Source: Longimicrobiales bacterium
GTDB lineage: Bacteria > Gemmatimonadota > Gemmatimonadetes > Longimicrobiales > Gaopeijiaceae
NCBI GenBank assembly: GCA_029245345.1
Contig: JAQWPM010000017.1
Coordinates: forward strand, 50,885-114,884
Direction: 5' to 3'
DNA length: 64,000 bases
In this document: one piece after another, positions 34,409 through 44,589 of the stretch
Numbering within the stretch: the stretch's first letter is position 1
Layout: each line of letters begins with the position of its first letter
Program-made: the position numbers and the translations under genes
The notes under the pieces: generated by a model
The model's input: the letters and a program-made list of their open reading frames with translations, nothing else
The model's database searches: none
What the model was told of the DNA's origin: nothing

Positions 34409-35757
34409 ATGCCGTGCCTCCGCAGGACGCGGATGATCACCGCGGCGCCTTCCTCAAGTTCTTCCTTTGAATGTGCAGCCGAGATCGACATGCGGAAGCG
34501 CGACTTGTGCTTCCCGACCGCGGGGTACTGCACAGGGTTGATGAAGACACCTTCGCGGAAGATCTCCTCACCCATCTGGAAGATGCGCGCGTCGTCGCGG
34601 ACCATGATCGGGATGACCTGAGAGGTCGAGTCACCAATCGGGACCTGAGCGTCTGCGAGCAACTTCTGCATGTACGCGACGTTTTCCCAGAGCTTCGTGC
34701 GCAGCTCTGGTTCGTTGGTTGCCAATTCGAGCGCCTTCCGCACACCGGCCACAACGACCGGAGAAAGAGCACACGAGAAGAAGCGCGAGCGCGAGAAGCC
34801 ACGGAGGTAGTTGATGAGTTGCCTGGACCCAGCCGTGTAGCCTCCTTGCCCACCGAGGCTCTTCGAGAAGGTCCCGAGGTGGATGTCCACTTCAGCGTCG
34901 AAGCCCTGATCTTCAACCACGCCTCTACCCGTCTCGCCGTAGACGAAGGCCGAATGGGCTTCATCGATCATGAGACGAGCGCCGTGTCGGCGGCACACTT
35001 CCAGGATATCCCCGAGCGGCGGTACGTCGCCGTCCATGGAGTACACACCCTCGACGATGACGAGCTTCTTGCCGTTGAAGCCTTTAATCTTCCTCTCGAG
35101 GTCGTCGACCCGGTTGTGGCGGAAGAAGCGCGACTTCGCCTTGGACAGAATCATGCCATCTACGACACTGGCGTGTGCGTACTGGTCTGCAACGATCAGG
35201 TCGCCGGACCGCATGAGCCCGCCGATGGTTCCCACGTTGGCACTGTAGCCGCTCGGGAAGATCATCGCCGCTTCTTTGCCTTTGAACGCGGCCACTTCCT
35301 GAGCGAGCTCCTGGTGGATTTCCGTAGTTCCACTCAAGATGGGCGATCCTGAGGAGCCACCGCCGTAATGGTCGGCGGCGTCTTTGATCGCTTGGATTAC
35401 CTCAGGGCGGTAAGACAGTCCGAGATAGTTGTACGACGCGAAGTTGACCAATCCCTTGCGAAGTTCGCCGGTCTTGGTGTCTTCGACGTCGATACGAGTT
35501 CCCGGCCTCGAATGGATCGGAAGCTCATAGAGGTAGTATCCGGAGGACCTTGCCTCCTGCCACCAGTCATCGAAGGGCTGGAGTAACGCGAAGGCGTCGT
35601 CTCCGGCTCCGAAGTAGAAGTTCGTATAGTCGTATTCCATCGCGCCGGGCGCGGTCGGGGGCGACTCTACCTGACGATCTTCCATGGAAATGCGACTCGA
35701 CGATGGAGGAGTCTCTACGGAACCGGCGGTAGCGCTTCCGTTTTTTGGCTTCGACAT
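34399..35757 (-). CDS. Alpha-oxoamine synthase (KBL/AONS/serine palmitoyltransferase family)
   Basis: A 452-residue PLP enzyme that condenses an amino acid with an acyl-CoA or acyl-ACP and releases CO2. Family features are NFASYNYLGLSYRPEV, GSSGSPILSGTTEIHQELAQE, the cofactor-stacking His in ADQYAHASVVDG, Asp/His in MIDEAHSAFVYG and the Schiff-base Lys in LGTFSKSLGGQGGY. An N-terminal extension of about 50 residues is poor in structure, and the true start could be as late as the Met at about 35640. The candidates are serine palmitoyltransferase-like, 2-amino-3-ketobutyrate ligase-like or a specialised synthase. No biotin or threonine genes are near. It overlaps an ADC-like gene. Confidence 0.9.
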   Translation of the reverse strand: MSKPKNGSATAGSVETPPSSSRISMEDRQVESPPTAPGAMEYDYTNFYFGAGDDAFALLQPFDDWWQEARSSGYYLYELPIHSRPGTRIDVEDTKTGELRKGLVNFASYNYLGLSYRPEVIQAIKDAADHYGGGSSGSPILSGTTEIHQELAQEVAAFKGKEAAMIFPSGYSANVGTIGGLMRSGDLIVADQYAHASVVDGMILSKAKSRFFRHNRVDDLERKIKGFNGKKLVIVEGVYSMDGDVPPLGDILEVCRRHGARLMIDEAHSAFVYGETGRGVVEDQGFDAEVDIHLGTFSKSLGGQGGYTAGSRQLINYLRGFSRSRFFSCALSPVVVAGVRKALELATNEPELRTKLWENVAYMQKLLADAQVPIGDSTSQVIPIMVRDDARIFQMGEEIFREGVFINPVQYPAVGKHKSRFRMSISAAHSKEELEEGAAVIIRVLRRHGICP

Positions 35758-35833
35758 ATTCGTTACCGGTTGTAAGCACTGATCCAAGAAAGAATCTCCC
35801 GAAATATTCCCCAGGTATCAAGAGAATAAGCAA

Positions 35834-36880
35834 ATGAAGGAATGGGCCGAGCGGCTGAACAAGTGGGCCCCACCGGAGGGTTGGCGGAGGTTGGTCACTG
35901 TTGATGCACACACGGCAGGAGAACCACTTCGTGTGATCCTCGCTGGATTCCCTGAATTACCTGGAGAGTCGATTCTGGATCAAAGGCGATTCGCCAAGGA
36001 ATGGCATGAGGGGTTGAGGCGCGCATTGATGTGGGAGCCCCGCGGGCACGCGGACATGTATGGGTGCTTGGTGGTGCCTTCCACGAGCCCTCGGGGGGAT
36101 ATCGGGGTGCTCTTTATGCACAATGAGGGCTACAGCACGATGTGCGGTCACGGGATTATCGCCGTCACCACGGCGTTGCTCCAGACCGGGGTCTTGCCTG
36201 CCCGGGAGCCTGAATCACTCGTCCGGATCGACACACCGGCCGGTCTTGTGGAAGCTTGGGCGAAGGTGCGGGAGGGCCTCGTAGAAGAGGTCTCGTTCAT
36301 CAACGTCCCCTCCTTCGTGGGCGGACTCGATCAAGAGATCGAGGTGCCGGGCTGCGGTACGGTGAAGTACGACCTCGCCTACGGCGGGGCGTTCTACGCC
36401 TACGTGGACGCGGAACAGTTCGGCCTGAAATTGCTGCCGGACGAAGCCGATAAGCTCATTCAGCTTGGGCGAACGATTAAGGACACCGTTCAGGTCAAGA
36501 ATCCGCCAACCCACCCGCTCGATCCTGAATTGGCCTTTGTCTATGGGACGATCTTCGTTGGGCCCGCCCACGACGAGGACTCACATAGCCGTAACGTCTG
36601 CGTGTTCGCCAACGGGGAGATCGATCGCAGTCCTACGGGGACCGGTTTGGCCGGGCGTATGGCGATCCACTATGAGCGCGGTGAACTCCACCAGAAGGAG
36701 GAGATCGTGGTGGAGAGCATCTTGGGGACGACATTCAAGGGACGGGTGCTTGGCGAAGTTCCCGTCGGAGACCGAAACGCGATCAGCCCAGAGATCACAG
36801 GCCGCGCGTACGTGACGGGGCGGAACGAGTTGTTGATCGACCCGCGGGATCCACTGGCTGACGGCTTCATTTTCCGCTGA
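35834..36880 (+). CDS. trans-3-hydroxy-L-proline dehydratase (proline racemase family)
   Basis: A 348-residue enzyme of the proline racemase superfamily. The first catalytic Cys is present (Cys104 in STMCGHGIIAV). The second catalytic position is Thr, not Cys (Thr268 in RSPTGTGLAG). The Cys/Thr pair is the mark of trans-3-hydroxy-L-proline dehydratases, which give delta-1-pyrroline-2-carboxylate, whereas two Cys give racemases or epimerases. Other family features are DAHTAGEPLRV at the start and HSRNVCVFANGEID. The substrate occurs in collagen-type protein, which fits a cell with many secreted peptidases. It diverges from the alpha-oxoamine synthase gene over 76 bases. Confidence 0.88.
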   Translation: MKEWAERLNKWAPPEGWRRLVTVDAHTAGEPLRVILAGFPELPGESILDQRRFAKEWHEGLRRALMWEPRGHADMYGCLVVPSTSPRGDIGVLFMHNEGYSTMCGHGIIAVTTALLQTGVLPAREPESLVRIDTPAGLVEAWAKVREGLVEEVSFINVPSFVGGLDQEIEVPGCGTVKYDLAYGGAFYAYVDAEQFGLKLLPDEADKLIQLGRTIKDTVQVKNPPTHPLDPELAFVYGTIFVGPAHDEDSHSRNVCVFANGEIDRSPTGTGLAGRMAIHYERGELHQKEEIVVESILGTTFKGRVLGEVPVGDRNAISPEITGRAYVTGRNELLIDPRDPLADGFIFR

Positions 36881-36942
36881 TCGGTGCGCTCGTAGGGTGT
36901 CGTCCCCTGGAGCCGGCGGGCTTTTGGACTCTTGGGCGAAGC

Positions 36943-37971
36943 CTAGCCGATTGGCTCGAAGGACTTCTGCCAGCCTATCGTGAGCCCCCAGTTGGATCCG
37001 AGCTGTGGGCCGTGGAGGTCGTGATAGACAGGAATCGTCCATTCTGCGCCCAGCCGATGTCCTTTCAACTGCCCTCCATTGAAGAAGTAGTTGAAGCCCA
37101 GAGGGACATCGACTCTGGTGCCGCCGCGTAGATCCTCGCGGATCGCTGGGTTCATCATCGGATTCGTGAATGCGGTGTCGTGGCCCTCGTAGTCATCCCA
37201 GTTCCGGGCCATGACACGGGCCGACACGCTGAGCCGGTCCATCACTTTGAGCGCCAACCAAGCTGTGCCCTCGGTGACGTTTCCGGCCGTGTATTCTCGG
37301 TCCGTTTCGCCCATGCGCAGCGTGGCGCGACCCTGAACACCCCAGGACCATGACTCCGACATCCCGAGGATGGTGAGGCCGGGCATCAGGTCGACCGTTC
37401 CGGAACCGAGTTGCATCGGGTAGGGCATCTGAACGGCGTTGCCGTTGCTCGTCGGGTTCACTCCGGTCTCCTCGATCGAGCCCGTCGGGATGGAGATGCC
37501 CGCGTTGAGGTGCGCCCGAATGGAGCCACTCTGCTTCAATCCGATCAGAGCGCTCAACGAGGCATCGCCGAGGCCGGAGGACTCTGCCGTGAAGTTCGTG
37601 TTCGAGCGTGTCACATGGAGCATCGACTTGTCCACGTAATTCACCATGCCCATCAGTGTGACCCGGTCGCTCAGGGCGAACATGATCCCCGGCATGTGCA
37701 TGGTGATGTCCGTGGAGGTTGGCGACACCAGGAAGCTGTTCAGCACGCTGGCCGTCGCGACCGTGTTCGTGCCTTGCCGGCTGTCCGCCATGGACATCTG
37801 CATAAAGCGGTACGAAAGCGTGAACTCCCCTTTGGAGTTCGTCTGCTCCCCCATGACTCCAATGGGGGCACTCCCATCCGGGCGGCCAGACGTCCACTGG
37901 TACTGCGCTTGGGCAGGAGTGGCAGAGGCCAGGATGGCGACCGCTAGGGCAATCCAAATCTTGTTTTCCAT
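36943..37971 (-). CDS. Outer-membrane barrel protein, MetA-pathway/transporter-like
   Basis: A 342-residue exported protein. The signal peptide is MENKIWIALAVAILAS to PAQAQ. The mature part has alternating strands of a beta-barrel and the feel of the phenol-degradation meta-pathway transporter family (PF13557): a conserved MPGIMFALSDRVTLMGMVNYVDK, LGDASLSALI, GISIPTGSIEETG and a Trp-containing end WGLTIGWQKSF. The N-terminal half is strikingly Met-rich (FMQMSMADS, TMHMPGIM). The ATG at 37971 is chosen because the signal peptide begins there. The substrate is unknown. It lies downstream of the second M14 peptidase gene on the same strand. Confidence 0.6.
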   Translation of the reverse strand: MENKIWIALAVAILASATPAQAQYQWTSGRPDGSAPIGVMGEQTNSKGEFTLSYRFMQMSMADSRQGTNTVATASVLNSFLVSPTSTDITMHMPGIMFALSDRVTLMGMVNYVDKSMLHVTRSNTNFTAESSGLGDASLSALIGLKQSGSIRAHLNAGISIPTGSIEETGVNPTSNGNAVQMPYPMQLGSGTVDLMPGLTILGMSESWSWGVQGRATLRMGETDREYTAGNVTEGTAWLALKVMDRLSVSARVMARNWDDYEGHDTAFTNPMMNPAIREDLRGGTRVDVPLGFNYFFNGGQLKGHRLGAEWTIPVYHDLHGPQLGSNWGLTIGWQKSFEPIG

Positions 37972-38046
37972 GAAGACTACACCGCTAGACATGGTCATGA
38001 TTACGCGTGAGAGCCCGTCCCAGAGTTTGCTGCTCCTTTGCCGCGA

Positions 38047-40653
38047 TCAGTTCCCGGGTCCCAGTAAAACCGCATTGATGAAGAGGAGTTGGGTGGCTTC
38101 CGCGTAAGCCCGGTAGTTGGGGTCCTCAGCGAACGAGATCAACTGTCCACGTCCCATTGGCTGATACATGAGGAATGCCTTGTTGGCGAGCTGGGGTTTC
38201 GCGTCGTTCCACACGATTCCACCCATGACGAGGTCGTCTACGTCCGCGTACCTCCCGACGTTTACACCACGGTCGAGCGTGATGGGTCGGAAAATCCGAG
38301 ACCCCTCAACGAGAACACCGATCTCTCCGTCCGTACCGGAGGAGAGCCAGTGACCCCTGTCGAGGAGTGTGCGCACGATGGCGCCGGGCGTCTGCTCGGG
38401 CGCTTCGTCTCCTGGCGCGATAGCCTCCAAGTAATCGATCGGCTGGTCGGCGGTGTCTTTTCCGGGTATGGCGTCTCCGGTGGCCCGCCCCCCGCGTCGT
38501 TCCGAGGTCGTTGCGAGTAGCCCGGCACGCGATGCCCATTCCGTTGAGCCGGCCATCGTGATCATGGTCCCGCCGTCGCTCATCCAGCCACGTAGGCGAG
38601 TGAGCATCCCGTCGCTGACCACGGAGCCGTAGTTGCCGCTAGGGAAGACCATGACGTCGTAGTCCGAGAGGACGACCCGGCCCAGGCTGGTTGCCCGCAC
38701 GGCCGTGGTCTTTTGCCCGTAGCGCTGTTCGAGCACATACCGCGCCCACCCGACCGAATAGGTCTGGCCCGGTTGGTCGTACACGAGAAGCACACGGGGC
38801 TCGACGAGATGGGAGACACGTCCTGACCCGAGCGACATCCCTTCCCGCACATACGAATCATCCACAGGGACCACCGGCGCGTGGTGCTTCAATGCGATCC
38901 GCGCGAGTCGTTGCCCCAAGCCCGGTCCGTTGTCCGAGTTGCGGATGATCGCGGTGCCCACTCCGAAGTCCCGTCCGTCGAGCGTGAACTCTCCACCCGC
39001 AGACCGAACGCGGATTCCTTCTCGGAGCAGTTCGGCCACAGCCGCTGCGGCGTTGGTGCCCCAAGGCATCAGGTAGCCGACCACCGTCTCGGGGAGCTGG
39101 GCCACGTCGGAGAGCTGGCGGGTGTTGTTCAGCGACACGGTCGCCGCACCAGTGGCGCGCTCGGACACGATCAGTTCGACGTCCCAAAGCGAAGGCATGC
39201 TCCACGCGGTCACGTCGTAGATCTGGTCGCGGAGCCGGTTCGCGCGCCGCTCGATCTGGCGCTCAACAAACACGGGATCCATAGGTGTGTGCGGATCGAG
39301 CAGGTTGCGAATGAGTCGATGTGCCGGTTGGTCCATCGGCACGATGTAGGTCCCTTCGGCAGCAAGCGTACGACCTCCCACGTTCACAGGTTCGAGGGCC
39401 TTCTCCACCTCGATGCCGTTCATCACGAGCGTGTTCGCCAGCCTGCCTGCCATGCCCGGGTCATGCTCCGACGTGAGGATGTATTCCCGGTTCCCCGATG
39501 CGCCGAGAGCCACTGCACTCGCACGGAAGTCCACGAAGCTCTGAAGGATGCGTTCACGGTGCTCGGCCGCCGTCGCCATAGTCTGGATGGCGGCGGTGAA
39601 GTGATGGAGCACTCCGTCGCCGTACGTCAGTTGGTCGCCGTCTGTCCGCATGAGTACGAGGCCGCGTGCGGACGCCTGCTCGTAGGTTGCGCCAATCGCA
39701 CCCTGGGCCATGGGCCAGGAGACGCCGTAGCCGGGATAAAACGCGTCGTAGGTGTCGCGGTTGAAGTACGCGAAGCCGCGTTCGTCGAACTTAGAGGCGT
39801 TCGCGGCGCCGAAGATGTCATTCAGGGCGCGTTGCTCTTCCGTGGTCCACGTGTTCCCCGGAATGGCATTGGGCGGGAAGTAGTATGTGGAGTTGCCGCC
39901 CATTTCATGTAGGTCGACCACGACGTGGGGCATGAAATCCAGGAGGGCCTTCACGCGACCGCGCGTCTCCGGCTGGCTCTGCGCGAACCAATCGCGATTC
40001 AGGTCGAAGAGGTAGTGGTTGACCCTTCCGCCCGGCCACGGCTCGTCGTGTTCAGCGGAGGCAGGTTCGTCGTCTTCCCACCGTGCGCGGCCCATTGCGT
40101 TCTGCATGACGAAGCGGGCTCGCCCGTCCGGGTTCTGCATCGGGTCAATGAGGACCAGCGACTCGGACATGATAAGGTCGACCGTCGGGTCTCCTTGGGC
40201 GGCGAGGAGATGGTAGGCCTCCGCCATCGCGGCCCCGCTGGAGCTGATTTCGTTTCCGTGCACGCCGTGCACCATCGCCGAAACGACCGGAAGGCTGGCG
40301 ATGAGCTGGGCGGCTTCGTCGTCAGTAAGGCCCCGCGGGTCAGCGATACGCTTGAGGTCCGCCTTGATCTCGTCCAAGCGGGCCATGCGCTCGACGGAGC
40401 CGAGCACGAGCATGACGGTCGGACGGCCTTCCCACGTCTCGCCCGTCCAGATCAGCTCTGCGCGGTCACTCGAGGCGGCTAACGCCTCCATGTATTCGAC
40501 GACCTGTGCAGGCGGCGTGATCTCGGCTCGAAAGTCGTGTCCCGCTACGGCGGATAGCGTCGGGATCGACGGGTCGTAGCGAGTGTCGGGGGCGAGCTCC
40601 TGAGTCGGAGCGGGTACCTGGAAGAGCGCAACGAGCGCGAGGGCCTTCAACAT
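38047..40653 (-). CDS. Secreted M14-family metallocarboxypeptidase, second copy
   Basis: An 868-residue exported zinc peptidase. The first 18 or so residues are a signal peptide. The zinc motif is HGNE (His132, Glu135) in MVHGVHGNEISSSG, followed by the substrate segment DPMQNPDGRARF and the late His in VVDLHEMGGNSTYYFPP. After about residue 540 the chain is a glutamine-amidotransferase-like domain as in the M14 gene at 9650. The two share layout but only moderate similarity, so they are paralogues and not a recent duplicate. The role is likely degradation of peptides at the cell surface. It ends 76 bases before the outer-membrane protein gene. Confidence 0.88.
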   Translation of the reverse strand: MLKALALVALFQVPAPTQELAPDTRYDPSIPTLSAVAGHDFRAEITPPAQVVEYMEALAASSDRAELIWTGETWEGRPTVMLVLGSVERMARLDEIKADLKRIADPRGLTDDEAAQLIASLPVVSAMVHGVHGNEISSSGAAMAEAYHLLAAQGDPTVDLIMSESLVLIDPMQNPDGRARFVMQNAMGRARWEDDEPASAEHDEPWPGGRVNHYLFDLNRDWFAQSQPETRGRVKALLDFMPHVVVDLHEMGGNSTYYFPPNAIPGNTWTTEEQRALNDIFGAANASKFDERGFAYFNRDTYDAFYPGYGVSWPMAQGAIGATYEQASARGLVLMRTDGDQLTYGDGVLHHFTAAIQTMATAAEHRERILQSFVDFRASAVALGASGNREYILTSEHDPGMAGRLANTLVMNGIEVEKALEPVNVGGRTLAAEGTYIVPMDQPAHRLIRNLLDPHTPMDPVFVERQIERRANRLRDQIYDVTAWSMPSLWDVELIVSERATGAATVSLNNTRQLSDVAQLPETVVGYLMPWGTNAAAAVAELLREGIRVRSAGGEFTLDGRDFGVGTAIIRNSDNGPGLGQRLARIALKHHAPVVPVDDSYVREGMSLGSGRVSHLVEPRVLLVYDQPGQTYSVGWARYVLEQRYGQKTTAVRATSLGRVVLSDYDVMVFPSGNYGSVVSDGMLTRLRGWMSDGGTMITMAGSTEWASRAGLLATTSERRGGRATGDAIPGKDTADQPIDYLEAIAPGDEAPEQTPGAIVRTLLDRGHWLSSGTDGEIGVLVEGSRIFRPITLDRGVNVGRYADVDDLVMGGIVWNDAKPQLANKAFLMYQPMGRGQLISFAEDPNYRAYAEATQLLFINAVLLGPGN

Positions 40654-40728
40654 GGATCGGTCTCCTCAATCCCACGGAATCGGTGTAGACGAGGAGTATA
40701 GCCACCACACCCAAGGGGGACGAGAAGA

Positions 40729-40758
40729 CCGCCGCCCACCCCTTGGGGCGACCGGCGG
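40729..40758 (-). terminator. Hairpin downstream of the amber-interrupted gene
   Basis: CCGCCG (40729-40734) pairs with CGGCGG (40753-40758), with an inner CCC/GGG pairing around a small loop. In leftward reading the stem is followed by the short TC-rich run TCTTCTCG. It lies about 40 bases past the stop of the leftward gene and 75 bases before the M14 peptidase start. Confidence 0.45.
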
Positions 40759-40800
40759 CTCCGCTGATCTCAGCCCGCGTCTGGGTTCATGGGCGTGCGG

Positions 40801-41352
40801 TTACCCGCTGATCCAGCCCATAAGAGTGGTGATCCGCGGTCCGCCTTCTGCAAATGCGACCGCAATGTTGAGCGGGACGTAGAGGTCGCCGAATGGCGTC
40901 GTCGCGCCGCCGGCTACGACCATCGAGCTCGTGTGATTTCCTTCCTGGTTCAAGCCGACGTTGGGGCCCACGCCGAATTCGAGACCGCCTTCGGTGCGGA
41001 AGCCGGCGATCCAGGCGACGCCCATGATCCACTCATCCTGTTCGACTCCGCCGACCAGGACGATCCACTCCATGAGTGCGGTCGCGCGACTGCTCGTGGA
41101 CATGATCTACGTTTCGAACTGCCAACCGAACTGACTCATGATATTGCTCACATCAGCAGCAGCGGCGCGCTGCTTGGCGAGGTCGTCTGTAAATGTTGTG
41201 AATCCGAAACGAGGCCCGGACAGGTGCTGCCGCGGAAGCCTTCGTGCGACTCGATCTGCGGGAACTTCAGGACGGCCCTGGGCCATTGCGAGCTGGACGG
41301 CTGCGACGGTCATCAGGGCTGCGATTGCGAAGTGGATGATCTTGCGTGACAT
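40801..41352 (-). pseudogene. Secreted outer-membrane-type protein split by one in-frame amber codon
   Basis: One continuous reading frame of 183 codons is cut by a single TAG at 41107-41109. The first 81 codons encode a signal peptide (MSRKIIHFAIAALMTV to AMAQ) and residues to SQFGWQFET. The next codon after TAG is ATC, then ATG-started MSTSSRATALMEWIVLVGG, followed by strand-rich residues GVGPNVGL and FGDLYVPLNIAV. The sense on both sides runs together as one protein with a short barrel-like or secreted beta fold. A single base change from CAG, AAG or CGG would restore it. Alternatives are readthrough or an assembly error. A hairpin follows the second stop. Confidence 0.7.
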
Positions 41353-41575
41353 GGTTCTATCTCCGTGATGCGGGGTGGTCCGTCTTGTTCACGGGGGAAC
41401 GATGCCGATTTGGGCCGCGCAGCTCTGTACGTCGGTATCCCTAGATCACGGCTACGAATTCGTAGCGAATGACGTATACGTACGTAGTCCGGGGGAGTGG
41501 GGCGCATCGCGCCATCCCTGCCACGCTCGAAGACCCTTATGTTCAGCGGTCTTCTGTCCCCTGGCCCCACACGGT

Positions 41576-43144
41576 TTGCCCGCCTCAGACCCTCTTGTCG
41601 TCCTCCAAGACGTATTCGGATTCGACGAATTCCGCCCCGGCCAACGTGAAGTCGTAGATGCTGTCCTTGAAGGACGCGACTGCATTGCGGTCATGCCCAC
41701 GGGCGCGGGAAAGTCGCTGACGTTCCAGCTCCCGGCGCGGATTCTGGACGGAACGGTGCTCGTCATCTCGCCCCTCATCAGTCTGATGAAAGACCAAGTC
41801 GATGCGCTACATGCCTTGGACTTCAAGGCCGTCGAGATCAACTCGACGCTGGATTGGGGCGAACGACAGTCCAGACTGGACGGCCTGCGTCGCGGGGACT
41901 ACGAACTCGTCTACCTCGCGCCGGAAGCACTCGAGGGGCAGCTCCGTGAGTTGATTCAGGGATGCCCCATTTCGTTACTCGTTGTGGACGAGGCGCACTG
42001 TATTAGTCAGTGGGGACACGACTTCCGGCCATCGTACCGGAAATTGCAGCGCCTGAAGGAAGGACTGAACGTTCCAGTGTTGGCGCTGACCGCCACCGCG
42101 ACACGTCGGGTGGCGAAGGACATCCTCAGGCAGCTCGGCATGCGTAAGCCGGCCGGCTACAAGGGATCGTTCTTTCGCCACAACCTAAACATCTCGATCC
42201 GGAAGAAGGGCACCGGCAATACACGGAACGAGATTCTCTCTCTGATCCGTCGCAAGGCTGGTGAGAGCGGGATCGTGTATTGCCTCAGCCGAAAGGCTGT
42301 CGAGCAGACCAGCGACTTCCTTAGGGAGCGTGGGGTGAAGGCGCTGCCCTATCATGCTGGGCTCCCAGCGGAGGAGCGCCAGCGAAACCAGGAAGCGTTC
42401 CAGCGCGACGATATCGACGTGATCGTGGCAACAGTGGCGTTCGGAATGGGCATCGATAAGTCGAACGTCCGCTTCGTGATCCATCGGGATATGCCGAAGG
42501 ACGTAGAGTCTTGGTATCAAGAGATCGGGCGGTCAGGCCGCGACGGCCTCGAGAGCGATTGTGTGCTCTTCTATTCGTGGGCGGACGTAAAGATGCACGA
42601 GCGCTTTCTGAACGACATCGACGATCCGGACGTGTGGCATCAGAAGCACCAAGCGACCGTCGACCTTTTCAGGCTCGTGGAGTCCCGCCGGTGTCGGCAC
42701 CAGCTCATTCTCGCCCACTTCGACGAGATCATGGCCCCGTGTGATGCCTCATGTGATGTCTGCACGGGTGTGACCGTGGAAGATTTGGCCGCCGAGCACA
42801 TGCCGACGGGATCGAGTCGGACGCGCAAGTCGAAGCATGTCACGTCGACTGCTGGTCCGGTCGAGCCAGAGGAGGAAGCCCTATTCCAGCGGCTCCGCGA
42901 TGTGCGCAAAGAAGTGGCGGATCGTCAGGGCGTGCCGGCGTACATCGTCTTCAGCGACAAGGTGCTCCGCGAACTCGCGGCGGTGAAGCCCAAGACCCCC
43001 CATGAAATGCTCGACGTTTCCGGAGTAGGCCCAGCAAAGCTGAGTCGCTACGGGGACACGTTCTTGGGTGTCATCAACAACTGGGGACCTTCGCGGGCGT
43101 CCCAGTCTCCATCTGTCCTTCGCAGAGTAGCTCCTGATGACTGA
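41576..43144 (+). CDS. recQ: RecQ-family ATP-dependent DNA helicase
   Basis: A superfamily-2 3-prime to 5-prime DNA helicase of about 522 residues. Walker A is PTGAGKS, motif II is [15 protein letters not shown], motif III TATAT, motif [13 protein letters not shown] zinc-binding subdomain uses RRCRHQ and CDASCDVC. An HRDC domain closes the protein ([17 protein letters not shown] to the [12 protein letters not shown] hairpin). The long frame is open from an ATG at 41375, but the first 67 residues have no family character. The helicase proper starts near residue 68, so I list the TTG at 41576; the true start is unsettled. It overlaps the decarboxylase gene by 8 bases. Confidence 0.9.
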   Translation: MPASDPLVVLQDVFGFDEFRPGQREVVDAVLEGRDCIAVMPTGAGKSLTFQLPARILDGTVLVISPLISLMKDQVDALHALDFKAVEINSTLDWGERQSRLDGLRRGDYELVYLAPEALEGQLRELIQGCPISLLVVDEAHCISQWGHDFRPSYRKLQRLKEGLNVPVLALTATATRRVAKDILRQLGMRKPAGYKGSFFRHNLNISIRKKGTGNTRNEILSLIRRKAGESGIVYCLSRKAVEQTSDFLRERGVKALPYHAGLPAEERQRNQEAFQRDDIDVIVATVAFGMGIDKSNVRFVIHRDMPKDVESWYQEIGRSGRDGLESDCVLFYSWADVKMHERFLNDIDDPDVWHQKHQATVDLFRLVESRRCRHQLILAHFDEIMAPCDASCDVCTGVTVEDLAAEHMPTGSSRTRKSKHVTSTAGPVEPEEEALFQRLRDVRKEVADRQGVPAYIVFSDKVLRELAAVKPKTPHEMLDVSGVGPAKLSRYGDTFLGVINNWGPSRASQSPSVLRRVAPDD

Positions 43145-44558
43145 CCCTGACCGGAACGAACTAGACGCGGTGCGGGCCGCCTTCAACGAGATCGCTGCGG
43201 ACTATCTCGGACGTGTCGACGACCTGCCCGCGCTGAATTACGACGCTGCACGCGAAGCGCTGGTTGGATTCCAGCGAAGCCTTCCCAGCGAAGGCATTGG
43301 CGCGGAAGCCGCGTTGCGCGAGTTGTACGAGAACGGCTTGCCTGCGACGGGTACCACCTCGGGACCGCGCTTCTTTCATTGGGTGGTCGGAGGGTCCACG
43401 CCTGCTGCGATGGGGGCGGACTGGCTCACGAGCCTGCTCGACAACCCGTCCTACGCCTGGGTTGGTTCTCCCCTCACCGTCGAGCTCGAGATACTCTCGC
43501 TCGAGTGGCTGAAGGATCTCTTTGGGCTGCACGAAGACATGACTGGCGTCATGGTGACCGGCGCGAGCATGGCGAATTTCGTCGGGATGGCTGCGGCCCG
43601 TCAGTGGTGGGGTGAACGCCACGGCGTCGACGTGTCAGAGGACGGTCTCGTTGGTCTCCCCGCCATGCCCGTTCTGACCAGCGGATATGTGCACGCGAGT
43701 GCGGTGAAGGTTCTGTCACTCCTCGGGATCGGGCGATCGAGCGTCGAGCGCCACACGAGGGATGCCGTGGGTCGTGTGGACCTCGCTTCCATGGAGGCCT
43801 CGCTCCAGGCGCTCGACGGTGCGCCAGCCGTCCTCATGGCTGTGGCCGGCGAGGTGAATGCTGGGGACTTCGATCCGGTAGATGAAATGGCTGACCTCGC
43901 GGAGCGGTATGGCGCCTGGCTCCACGTAGATGGTGCGTTTGGCCTCTTCGCGGCCGTCTCGGACAGGACCGCTCATCTGGTGCGAGGAGTCGAGCGCGCA
44001 GACTCGGTGACGGTCGACGGCCACAAGTGGCTCAACGTGCCCTACGACAGCGGATACGCCTTCGTCCGCGACCGGGAGATCATGGCCAAGGCGTTTGCCT
44101 ACACGGCCCGCTATCTGGCCGACCCCACGGATTCACGCCCTGTGCTAGGCGGGCTGGGTCCCGAGAGTTCACGTCGGGCCCGGGCACTCACGGTCTGGAC
44201 GACGTTGCGAGCCTACGGTCGGGTGGGATATCAAAGGATGTTCGAGCGGCATCTTGAGCTCGCCGGTGAGATGGTCGAACTGATTGATGCGGCGCCGGAG
44301 TTAGAGCGCTTGGCAGACCCACTTCTGAGCGTGGTCTGCTTCCGTCTCAACCCGGGCGATTTGAGCGAAGAGGAGCTGAACGAGCTGAACCACCGCTGGA
44401 GCGTGCTGATCTTCGAGGACGGGCGAGTGGCGGCTGGGGCCACGGAGTACGGTGGTCAGATCGCCCTGCGGCCTACTGTTGTTAATTGGCGGACTCGCAG
44501 TGAGGACATCGTCGAATTCATTAGGGTGATTCGAGAATTGGCCGCCGGACTCAGATGA
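43137..44558 (+). CDS. Group II pyridoxal-dependent decarboxylase (aromatic-amino-acid type)
   Basis: A 473-residue PLP enzyme, similar in length to bacterial tyrosine/tryptophan decarboxylases. Features are [20 protein letters not shown] near the start (seen here as FFHWVVGGS), [18 protein letters not shown], the PLP-contacting HVDGAFG and the Schiff-base Lys in [15 protein letters not shown]. It should decarboxylate an aromatic or related amino acid; some members act as aldehyde synthases or on glutamate-like substrates, so the substrate is not settled. Its ATG overlaps the RecQ stop by 8 bases, a coupling that is probably fortuitous in function. It converges with the M28 peptidase gene, 31 bases between stops. 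Confidence 0.88.
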   Translation: MTDPDRNELDAVRAAFNEIAADYLGRVDDLPALNYDAAREALVGFQRSLPSEGIGAEAALRELYENGLPATGTTSGPRFFHWVVGGSTPAAMGADWLTSLLDNPSYAWVGSPLTVELEILSLEWLKDLFGLHEDMTGVMVTGASMANFVGMAAARQWWGERHGVDVSEDGLVGLPAMPVLTSGYVHASAVKVLSLLGIGRSSVERHTRDAVGRVDLASMEASLQALDGAPAVLMAVAGEVNAGDFDPVDEMADLAERYGAWLHVDGAFGLFAAVSDRTAHLVRGVERADSVTVDGHKWLNVPYDSGYAFVRDREIMAKAFAYTARYLADPTDSRPVLGGLGPESSRRARALTVWTTLRAYGRVGYQRMFERHLELAGEMVELIDAAPELERLADPLLSVVCFRLNPGDLSEEELNELNHRWSVLIFEDGRVAAGATEYGGQIALRPTVVNWRTRSEDIVEFIRVIRELAAGLR

Positions 44559-44589
44559 CCTGACCCACGTCCGCGAACTCCCACCTACA

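Noticed and set aside
38881..39912. Plus-strand frame of 343 codons
   Set aside because: It is a shadow of the second M14 peptidase gene, with no domain pattern.
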